Source: Planctomycetota bacterium
Lineage (GTDB): Bacteria; Planctomycetota; Planctomycetia; Pirellulales; Thermoguttaceae
DNA: 5,270 bases
Assembly (NCBI GenBank): GCA_023621895.1
Contig: JAMOAF010000707.1
Location: 1-5,270, forward strand
Reading direction: 5' to 3'
Under the pieces are notes generated by a model. The model was not told the origin of the DNA and ran no database searches. It saw only the letters and a list, made by a program, of their open reading frames with translations. This document shows, piece after piece, positions 1 through 5,050 of this stretch (position 1 is the first letter of the stretch; each line of letters begins with the position of its first letter). The position numbers and the translations under genes are program-made.

Positions 1-337
1 GGATGCCAAAGACCTGCCGGGCAATCTGCATGGTGAGGTTCTCGTTGATGGGGACGGTCTCCAAACGCTGAAACGCCCCGTGGGGAACCGGCTTGAGAAT
101 GTACTGCCCGCCCTTCTCGGCCATCTCGAGTCGTCCTTTACGCAAGACCAGCGGCATCTTGGTCTGGACACCGGAAATCGACAGCCCGCTCCCCTTGGCT
201 TCCAAGCGAGTTTGCTCGTAGACGGACCGAGCGAACGGAAGTACGTGGGAGACCTTCTTGCCGTCAAAGAGGCGTTTTCGGCAAGGCGGGCAATACGTGG
301 CGTGCCCTTGCTTCAAACAACCTGGACAGTTGGTCAT
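1..337 (-). CDS. hipT: HipT-like Ser/Thr kinase toxin, partial (C-terminus beyond left edge)
   Basis: This is the N-terminal 112 codons of a HipA-family kinase, the toxin of a HipBST system. It begins MTNCPGC and has a Cys4 cluster (C4, C7, C16, C19; CxxC-N8-CxxC) that could bind zinc. The glycine-rich loop reads GSGLSISGVQTK (residues 49-60). S53 and S55 form the SIS motif that in E. coli HipT carries the two autophosphorylated serines. YILKP (79-83) holds the likely ATP-binding lysine K82, and an NEN segment follows at 98-100. The catalytic Asp and metal-binding motifs lie outside the window. E. coli HipT phosphorylates tryptophanyl-tRNA synthetase; the target here is unknown. The ATG overlaps the hipS stop as TGATG and is preceded at 7 nt by AGGG, so translation is probably coupled. 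The separate small upstream gene, rather than one long hipA, supports HipT over HipA. Confidence 0.88.
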   Translation of the reverse strand, partial: MTNCPGCLKQGHATYCPPCRKRLFDGKKVSHVLPFARSVYEQTRLEAKGSGLSISGVQTKMPLVLRKGRLEMAEKGGQYILKPVPHGAFQRLETVPINENLTMQIARQVFGI

Positions 338-654
338 CAGATTGCCCTAACGGTGATTCCGCCGATCGTGTCTGTCGTGCAGGTCCGCAGCAAGCGCGTG
401 AAGTGATCGTTCTCGTCGATGCGGAGCAGACGGCATTCCAGCGCCTTGTTCTCGCCCTCCGCCAGCAGGCCGAAGAAGAACGGAAACAGCACCGTCGACC
501 TGAAAGGCGCCTCTTGCTTCGGCAAGGTCAGACTGATCGCCGGCAGGGCGGGATTCCCCAGATAGTCGGGCAGATACTCAAAGACATATCCTTCCGCGTC
601 CTGGCGGAGGGTCCCGGCGGGGGTATCCCGGCAATAGACTCTAGCTGTCTGCAT
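337..654 (-). CDS. hipS: HipS-like antitoxin (HipA N-terminal subdomain protein)
   Basis: A 105-aa protein matching the HipA N-terminal subdomain 1 that stands alone in HipBST systems. Family marks are AGTL (13-16), YVFEYLPDYL (23-32), ISLTLP (40-45), LFPFFFGLLAEG (56-67), DENDHF (around 79-84) and DTIGG near the C-terminus. In the E. coli system HipS neutralises the kinase HipT by inserting a conserved tryptophan into its active site. This protein contains no tryptophan, so inhibition may use a phenylalanine of the FPFFF stretch or another contact. The ATG lies inside the end of hipB (14-bp overlap) with no clear Shine-Dalgarno site, which suggests coupling to hipB. Its stop overlaps the hipT start by one base. 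The length is normal for a stand-alone HipS. Confidence 0.85.
   Translation of the reverse strand: MQTARVYCRDTPAGTLRQDAEGYVFEYLPDYLGNPALPAISLTLPKQEAPFRSTVLFPFFFGLLAEGENKALECRLLRIDENDHFTRLLRTCTTDTIGGITVRAI
345..349 (-). promoter_or_regulatory. Shine-Dalgarno site of hipT
   Basis: The minus strand reads TAGGG seven bases before the hipT ATG (337-335), inside the last codons of hipS. It supports the TGATG start and an independent reinitiation signal for the toxin. Confidence 0.55.
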
Positions 655-865
655 CGGGTCGTTTCTGGGTTAAAGTGACTTCAAGCCCCAGAACGCCCGC
701 GATCTCCGAGAGTTGGTTGAGCGTGGGGTTTCCCCGACCGCTTTCGATTGCGGTCAACCCGCGCATCCCGACTCCCGCCAGCTCTGCCAGGTCGCGCTGA
801 CGGAGTTGGAGAAACTTCCTTCGAGCACGCAAGAGCTGTCCGATTTTTTCGCCAGGCGTCGTCAT
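641..865 (-). CDS. hipB: HipB-like Xre-family repressor/antitoxin
   Basis: A 74-aa Cro/C1-type helix-turn-helix protein, first gene of the hip operon. The HTH spans about residues 22-48 (RQRDLAELAGVG, then the TAIESGRGNPTL turn and helix). The tail LGLEVTL (59-65) fits the C-terminal beta strand used for dimerisation in HipB. In HipBST systems HipB binds operators in the promoter and helps hold the complex, while HipS is the main antitoxin. ATG 865-863 is the only usable start: no ATG, GTG or TTG occurs in frame back to the stop codon at 940-938. No good Shine-Dalgarno site is visible. An operator-like inverted repeat (871-884) sits 5 bp before the start codon, so bound HipB would cover the ribosome-binding region of the gene. 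Recognised from fold and operon context. Confidence 0.88.
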   Translation of the reverse strand: MTTPGEKIGQLLRARRKFLQLRQRDLAELAGVGMRGLTAIESGRGNPTLNQLSEIAGVLGLEVTLTQKRPDADS

Positions 866-870
866 TGGCG

Positions 871-884
871 CGCATTTCGGTGCG
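871..884. promoter_or_regulatory. Putative HipB operator 1 (CGCA-N6-TGCG)
   Basis: Perfect 4+4 inverted repeat CGCA-TTTCGG-TGCG, flanked by G and T. It ends 5 bp before the hipB start codon, within the predicted leader of the mRNA. It has the same pattern and half-site spacing as the sites at 932 and 994. Confidence 0.62.
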
Positions 885-931
885 TATCTGGTCTGTTTTT
901 CGTCGCAAGGCAGCCTGCTGAATGTCGAAAA

Positions 932-945
932 CGCACTTTAATGCG
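932..945. promoter_or_regulatory. Putative HipB operator 2 (CGCA-N6-TGCG)
   Basis: Inverted repeat CGCA-CTTTAA-TGCG inside a longer imperfect palindrome (929-950, 18 of 22 positions symmetric, outer arms AAACGC and GCGTTT). It lies just downstream of the predicted hip transcription start, where a bound repressor would block RNA polymerase. Confidence 0.68.
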
Positions 946-956
946 CGTTTGACAGA

Positions 957-985
957 ATACTACAACACAGAACCACGACAGTCAA
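957..985 (-). promoter_or_regulatory. hipBST promoter (TTGACT-N17-TAGTAT)
   Basis: On the minus strand a -35 TTGACT (985-980, 5/6 consensus) is followed by 17 bases and a -10 TAGTAT (962-957, 4/6). Transcription would start near 950, giving a leader of about 85 nt before hipB. Operator-like repeats lie just upstream of the -35 (994-1007), just after the predicted start (932-945) and next to the hipB ATG (871-884). That arrangement fits autorepression. Confidence 0.68.
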
Positions 986-993
986 GCCAGATG

Positions 994-1007
994 CGCATCA
1001 CAGTGCG
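994..1007. promoter_or_regulatory. Putative HipB operator 3 (CGCA-N6-TGCG)
   Basis: Inverted repeat CGCA-TCACAG-TGCG, flanked by G and C. It lies 8 bp upstream of the -35 hexamer. The left half is also part of a perfect 10-bp palindrome GATGCGCATC (990-999). Confidence 0.65.
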
Positions 1008-1024
1008 CTTTCTGAGATATTTCC

Positions 1025-1285
1025 GTGAGGTTGCAGGGCGACCAGCTCCTGATGAGAGCGCACGGCCGTTCCGTGGAAATAGAGTTCTATGACTGCCGCA
1101 CCCGACGCATCCGCTCCGCGTCGGCCATGAAGCCGAAGGCGCACGGCCGTTCGAAGATGACGACCAACGGCGATTCCATCCTGATCTCACCCGTTCGCGA
1201 CAAGAATCGCCAGGCGCAGCTCCGCGCGTCGCACGAGAGAATCAACCGCAAGTTCGGCAAGGACTTGAAGCGATTGGCGGAGTAG
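1025..1285 (+). CDS. Doubtful small ORF, unrecognised
   Basis: An 86-codon ORF opening with GTG; in-frame ATGs lie at 1052, 1127 and 1157. None has a convincing Shine-Dalgarno site and no promoter is clear upstream. I do not recognise the product. Its last 17 residues (HERINRKFGKDLKRLAE) are charged and could form an amphipathic helix. They vaguely recall the R-F-G-x-D-L ends of short hypothetical proteins found beside toxin genes, but that is only an impression. The ORF contains the segment AHGRS twice, encoded by an exact 14-bp repeat. If real, the shortest version from ATG 1157 would be 42 aa. It may equally be a remnant or chance ORF in GC-rich DNA. Confidence 0.2.
   Translation: MRLQGDQLLMRAHGRSVEIEFYDCRTRRIRSASAMKPKAHGRSKMTTNGDSILISPVRDKNRQAQLRASHERINRKFGKDLKRLAE
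1058..1152 (+). repeat. Pair of 14-bp direct repeats, 81 bp apart
   Basis: GCGCACGGCCGTTC occurs exactly at 1058-1071 and 1139-1152. The period of 81 bp is a multiple of three, so both copies encode AHGRS in the same frame of the doubtful ORF. The core ACGGCCGT is itself palindromic, so the copies could also act as protein-binding sites. Confidence 0.6.
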
Positions 1286-1299
1286 ATGGCCGTGTTCTT

Positions 1300-1318
1300 C
1301 GAGTCGCATGCGAGCTCG
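1300..1318. repeat. Short palindrome with weak hairpin potential
   Basis: CGAG-TCGCATGCGA-G-CTCG: a perfect 10-bp palindrome (1304-1313) extended by four more pairs with one bulged G. A pyrimidine-rich but not T-rich stretch follows, so it is not a convincing terminator. Confidence 0.3.
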
Positions 1319-1390
1319 TTCCTCTCCTCCTCGACGGCGGCCATCGGCTAGCCGAACGAGCCGGGCTGACATAATATATCGCGTGGCCTG

Positions 1391-1419
1391 TTGACGATGA
1401 ATATTGCATGTGATATAAA
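1391..1419 (+). promoter_or_regulatory. Helicase promoter (TTGACG-N17-TATAAA, extended -10)
   Basis: A -35 TTGACG (1391-1396, 5/6) and a -10 TATAAA (1414-1419, 5/6) are separated by the optimal 17 bp. TG at 1411-1412, one base before the -10, makes an extended -10. Transcription would start near 1426, about 35 nt before the ATG at 1462. The promoter lies in a patch of AT-rich sequence (about 1370-1420) that stands out from its surroundings. Inverted arms TATATC (1375-1380) and GATATA (1412-1417) bracket the -35, and the second overlaps the -10, so they could be an operator. Confidence 0.72.
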
Positions 1420-1448
1420 TACGGCGTCGCACCTGTCTGCCAGTCGGT

Positions 1449-1452
1449 GGAG
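1449..1452 (+). promoter_or_regulatory. Shine-Dalgarno site deciding the helicase start
   Basis: GGAG lies 9 bases before the ATG at 1462. The alternative in-frame GTG at 1447-1449 overlaps this site and has no purine-rich sequence at a suitable distance before it. The ATG is therefore preferred. Confidence 0.6.
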
Positions 1453-1461
1453 CGAGAATCG

Positions 1462-4400
1462 ATGGACCAGACCCCGGGAGAGAACTCGCCACAGCAGATC
1501 AAGCAGTTTCGGCGTCGCCTGGGGCTGACGCAGGTGCTTCTTGCGGAGAGGCTCGGCGTTTCATTCCCGACCGTAAATCGTTGGGAGAACGGCAAATCCG
1601 TTCCATCACAGTTGGCCTGGAATCGCCTGTTGGAACTCGCGGGCGAACTCGAAGACGAACCGGGTGGGCCCGATGAATCCGCCCCGGAGGGCCCCCCGAT
1701 CCTCGACTTCACCGCCCGCCCGGAGGTGGTGTCGTGCCTCATCGAGGGTGAACGGCTCTCCTTCGGCCATCTCGCCAATCCCGCCTTCGCCACTGAGATA
1801 TCCAACATCGATCCTCTCCCCCATCAGAGGATCGCGGTCTACGACCACATGCTGGGGCAGGCCCGCCTGCGGTTCCTGTTGGCCGACGACGCCGGGGCCG
1901 GCAAGACGATCATGACGGGGCTGTACACCCGGGAGATGTTCTCGCGCCGCCTCCTTCGCCGGGTGCTGATCGTTCCCCCGGCCGGCCTGATCGGAAACTG
2001 GCAGGCCGAGTTGCAGGTGCTGTTCAACCTGACCTTCGGCGTGGTCACGGGCGCCGACGCCAGGAACGCCAACCCCTTTACGGGACCGGATAGCGACCGC
2101 GTCATCGTCAGCGTCGATACCCTGGCGGGCAGTCGCGTGTTTTCTCGGCTCCGAGAGGAAGAGGTCGAGCCGTACGACCTGGTCGTCTTCGATGAGGCCC
2201 ACAAGCTGTCCGTGGACCGGGGCGCCGATCTGCGGGTGCGCAAGACCGACCGTTACCGGCTGGCCGAGGCCCTGGCCGGCATCCGCGGACTCGACCCCGC
2301 CTGGCGGCTTCCTTGGTCTCCCCATCACCTGCTGCTGCTTACCGCGACGCCCCACCAGGGCAAGGACTATCCCTATTACGGCCTCTGGCGGCTGCTTGAG
2401 CCCGACGTGCTCTCCACCCCAGAGGCGTTCGACCAGTATCCGCCGCAGCGTCGCCAGGCCCATTTCATCCGCCGCACCAAGGAGGAGATGGTCCACCTCA
2501 GCGGCAAGCCCCTCTACCCGAAGCGGATCTCCGACACGCTGGGTTACGACCTGGTCCAAGGAGAGGTCAGCGAACAGACTCTCTACGATGAAACCACCGA
2601 TTACATGCGGCACGTGTACAACCGGGCCAAGCTGCTGAACCGCTCGGCCGCCCGGTTGGCGATGAGCGTTCTGCAACGCCGCCTGGCCAGTTCCACCTAC
2701 GCGCTGCTGCGGTCGTTTGAGCGGCGCATCGACAAGCTCGACGAACTCATTCGCCAGGTCCAGGAGGGCAGACTCACCGAAGAACAACTGATCGTCCTTC
2801 AGCGACGGCTCGCCGAGGAAGAAGATGTCTTCGACTCGAAGACAGCCGACGAAGAAACCTCGGTCGACGGACGGGAAGAGAGCGAGGTCTCGGAAGACCG
2901 CCTCTTGGCCGGCGTGATCGCCGCCTCACTGACGGACCTCGTCGTCGAGAGAGAGCAGGTGGTGGGCCTACGCGACCTGGCCCGGAAGGTGTACGAGAAG
3001 GGCGAGGAGTCGAAGTTCGACAAGCTGCGGGAGGTGCTGACCGACCCGAAATTCTCGGGCGAGAAGTTCATCGTTTTCACCGAGCACCGCGACACCCTCG
3101 AGTACTTGATCCAGCGCCTTGGCGGCATGGGCTACACCGGCCAGATTGCCCAAATCCATGGCGGAATGTACTACACCGAGCGCCAGCAACAGGTCGATCG
3201 CTTCCGTCGCCTTCATGAAGACGGTGGCGCACGGTTCATGATCTGCACCGACGCGGCGGCGGAAGGCATCAACCTTCAGTTCTGCTGGATCATGATCAAC
3301 TTCGACGTGCCGTGGAATCCGGCCCGGCTGGAACAGCGGATGGGCCGCATTCACCGTTACGGCCAGAAGCACGATCCGGTGCGGATCATCAACCTCGTCG
3401 CCCCCAAGACCCGCGAAGGGATGGTGATCGAAACGCTGCTGAACAAGCTGGAAGCGATCCGCGAAAGCCTGGGCAGCGAGAAGGTCTTCGACTCGATCGG
3501 CCGCCTCTTCGAGGGCGTTTCGCTGAAGGCCTACATGGAGCGGTCCGTTCTCGAAGGGGGCGATTGCGTCGCCCACGAGCTCGAAGGGCGCCTGACCCCG
3601 GAGCAGGTCGAGGCGCTGGCCGCCAAGGAGCGGATGCTCTACGGCGACGGCGGCGACGTGAAGCGGCAGTTGCCGCGACTCCGCGAAGACCTCGCCCAGG
3701 AGGTCTACCGCCGCCTGCTGCCCGGCTATGTTCGCCATTACCTCGAGAACGCGACGCCGCTGGTCGACATCGAGATCGACGGCAATATGGACCAGTGCTT
3801 CTCCCTGCGGCCGGCGAAGAAGGGCGCGATCGATCCGCTCCTCCAGTCGCTTGAAGTGTACGCTCCGCAGCAGCGCCAGTGCCTGACCGTCTTTCGCCCC
3901 GAACAGAAGGAGACGGCCGTTTGGGTTCACCCGGGCGAGCCGGTGTTCGAGCAGATCCGGGCCCTTGTCAGCGACCGCCTGAGCAGGCAGGCCCTTCGCG
4001 GCGCGGTCTTCGTCGATCCGACCGCGGAGAAGCCGTACCTCTTCCACGTCGCCCTGGTCCGGGTGGTTCGCCAGGCCGATCCCGAGTTGCCGGAACTGGC
4101 AACCGAGGAGGTCCTCGATTGCCGGCTGGTGGGGCTGAAACAATTCGCGGGGGTCGAGCTGGCGCTCTGCCCGGTAGAACACCTCCTGCTGCTTCGAAGC
4201 GGGCATGGTTTGCCGCCGGCGGCGCAGCGGTTGGCGGCCGGCGCCGAGAACCTCCGCGACCAGGCCGAAGCGTTCCTGGTCGAGCGCGTCGCCCGCGACC
4301 TGGCCAAGGATCGCCGCGATCTCCTTCTGAACACGCTGCCCGAGCGCGGGCAATTCATCATCCGCGGGTTCAACTTCCAGGAGACGGAGTTGGCCACGGC

Positions 4401-5022
4401 CCGCGTGAAGCAATCGGAGAAGGCCCGCGGCGGCAATGTCGGCGCCGCGAAGGCGCTGAAGGAGATCAAGCTCCAGCAGCGGTCGCTGGCCGAACGACGC
4501 AGCCTCGCGCTGGCCACCATCCGGCGCGAGCCGGAGTTGATCGCCCCGGGGACGCTCAACTTCGTCGCCCACGCGATGATCGTCCCCTCGTCGGACCCCG
4601 AGGATCTGGCGCGGCACGACGCGAATATCGAGCGCGTGGCGATGGAGGTGGCTAGAGGCTACGAGGAAGCCGAGGGCGCCGTTGTAACGGACGTCCATTC
4701 GCCAGCCTTGGCTCGGGCGGCCGGCCTCACCGACAATCCGGGGTTCGATCTGCACGCCGAGTATCCCCACGACGATGGGCGTGGACGGCGGGCGATCGAG
4801 GTCAAGGGCCGGGCGCGCTCGGGCGACGTGGAGGTGTCGTCGAACGAGTGGGCCAAGGCCGCCAATCTTCGCGACGGCTATTGGCTCTACGTTGTCTACG
4901 ACTGCGCGACCCCGGCCCCGCGGCTCGTGCGCGTGCAGGACCCGTTCGGGGCGCTGCTGGCGAAGGCCAAGGGGAGTGTACTGATTCACCCCAGAGACAT
5001 CCTTGCGGCGGCAATTCAGTAG
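1462..5022 (+). CDS. HTH-SNF2 helicase with C-terminal NOV_C/DUF3883 nuclease-like domain
   Basis: A 1186-aa protein, numbered from ATG 1462. Residues 9-59 form an Xre/Cro helix-turn-helix (LTQVLLAERLGVSFPTVNRW). The SNF2-type ATPase core follows: PLPHQ (118-122), Walker A DDAGAGKT (142-149, K148), DEAH (244-247), LLTATPHQG (292-300), FIRRTKEEM (335-343), FTEHRDT (539-545), CTDAAAEGINL (595-605) and QRMGRIHRYGQ (625-635). All motifs look intact, so ATPase and translocase activity is expected. A coiled-coil, strongly acidic insert (14 of 29 residues Asp/Glu at 451-479) separates the two lobes. About 400 residues after motif VI are unassigned. Residues 1053-1185 match NOV_C (formerly DUF3883), with D1096 in GFDL and E1113-V-K1115, a PD-(D/E)XK-like set. 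No membrane segment is seen. Related helicases occur in phage-defence loci beside methylases; that role is inferred. It lacks the N-terminal region I expect of DISARM DrmD. A GxxExxY gene follows after 26 bp. Confidence 0.9.
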   Translation: MDQTPGENSPQQIKQFRRRLGLTQVLLAERLGVSFPTVNRWENGKSVPSQLAWNRLLELAGELEDEPGGPDESAPEGPPILDFTARPEVVSCLIEGERLSFGHLANPAFATEISNIDPLPHQRIAVYDHMLGQARLRFLLADDAGAGKTIMTGLYTREMFSRRLLRRVLIVPPAGLIGNWQAELQVLFNLTFGVVTGADARNANPFTGPDSDRVIVSVDTLAGSRVFSRLREEEVEPYDLVVFDEAHKLSVDRGADLRVRKTDRYRLAEALAGIRGLDPAWRLPWSPHHLLLLTATPHQGKDYPYYGLWRLLEPDVLSTPEAFDQYPPQRRQAHFIRRTKEEMVHLSGKPLYPKRISDTLGYDLVQGEVSEQTLYDETTDYMRHVYNRAKLLNRSAARLAMSVLQRRLASSTYALLRSFERRIDKLDELIRQVQEGRLTEEQLIVLQRRLAEEEDVFDSKTADEETSVDGREESEVSEDRLLAGVIAASLTDLVVEREQVVGLRDLARKVYEKGEESKFDKLREVLTDPKFSGEKFIVFTEHRDTLEYLIQRLGGMGYTGQIAQIHGGMYYTERQQQVDRFRRLHEDGGARFMICTDAAAEGINLQFCWIMINFDVPWNPARLEQRMGRIHRYGQKHDPVRIINLVAPKTREGMVIETLLNKLEAIRESLGSEKVFDSIGRLFEGVSLKAYMERSVLEGGDCVAHELEGRLTPEQVEALAAKERMLYGDGGDVKRQLPRLREDLAQEVYRRLLPGYVRHYLENATPLVDIEIDGNMDQCFSLRPAKKGAIDPLLQSLEVYAPQQRQCLTVFRPEQKETAVWVHPGEPVFEQIRALVSDRLSRQALRGAVFVDPTAEKPYLFHVALVRVVRQADPELPELATEEVLDCRLVGLKQFAGVELALCPVEHLLLLRSGHGLPPAAQRLAAGAENLRDQAEAFLVERVARDLAKDRRDLLLNTLPERGQFIIRGFNFQETELATARVKQSEKARGGNVGAAKALKEIKLQQRSLAERRSLALATIRREPELIAPGTLNFVAHAMIVPSSDPEDLARHDANIERVAMEVARGYEEAEGAVVTDVHSPALARAAGLTDNPGFDLHAEYPHDDGRGRRAIEVKGRARSGDVEVSSNEWAKAANLRDGYWLYVVYDCATPAPRLVRVQDPFGALLAKAKGSVLIHPRDILAAAIQ

Positions 5023-5023
5023 C

Positions 5024-5050
5024 CACAGAGAACACCGAGGACACGGAGAT
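5024..5050 (+). repeat. Three 9-bp tandem repeats CACNGAGRA/T before the GxxExxY gene
   Basis: CACAGAGAA, CACCGAGGA and CACGGAGAT follow one another without gaps between the helicase stop and the GxxExxY start; the third unit runs into the ATG. GAGG in the second unit (5037-5040) doubles as the Shine-Dalgarno site. The copies differ mainly at the fourth base. Confidence 0.7.
5037..5040 (+). promoter_or_regulatory. Shine-Dalgarno site of the GxxExxY gene
   Basis: GAGG lies 8 bases before ATG 5049. The nearer GGAG (5045-5048) abuts the start codon and is too close to serve. Confidence 0.5.

Larger units (their letters stand above)
866..1461. other. Divergent intergenic region, about 600 bp
   Basis: This stretch separates the leftward hip operon from the rightward helicase. 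From 866 to 1010 it holds the hip promoter and three operators. From 1025 to 1285 there is one doubtful small plus-strand ORF. From 1286 to 1351 there is only a 21-codon ORF and a short palindrome. From about 1365 to 1461 comes an AT-rich patch with the helicase promoter and ribosome-binding site. I see no tRNA, other structured RNA or insertion sequence end in it. Confidence 0.7.

Noticed and set aside
80..678. Two plus-strand ORFs (80-406 and 403-678)
   Set aside because: They lie antisense to hipT and hipS, whose translations have clear family motifs and an operon layout.
949..954. Perfect TTGACA on the plus strand as -35 of a divergent promoter
   Set aside because: No -10-like hexamer lies at 16-18 bp (sequence there is ACCACG).
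1300..1318. Palindrome as a Rho-independent terminator
   Set aside because: The stem is short with a bulge and no T-tract follows.
1087..1344. 85-codon minus-strand ORF in the intergenic region
   Set aside because: No Shine-Dalgarno site, promoter or recognisable sequence; it overlaps the equally weak plus-strand ORF.
1286..1351. 21-codon ORF starting right after the stop of the doubtful ORF (TAG then ATG)
   Set aside because: Too short, low-complexity Ser-rich product, no supporting signal.
1606..2787. 393-codon minus-strand ORF opposite the helicase N-terminal half
   Set aside because: Antisense shadow for the same reason. No ribosome-binding site or recognisable domain.
2968..4989. 673-codon minus-strand ORF opposite the helicase
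   Set aside because: It mirrors the helicase frame. High-GC codon bias removes stops from the antisense frame; the translation shows no domain, and the opposite frame has a full set of helicase motifs.
1462..5022. Assignment as DISARM DrmD
   Set aside because: The architecture (SNF2 core with a C-terminal extension) is similar, but the protein has an HTH in place of the N-terminal region I associate with DrmD, and no drm partner is in the window.
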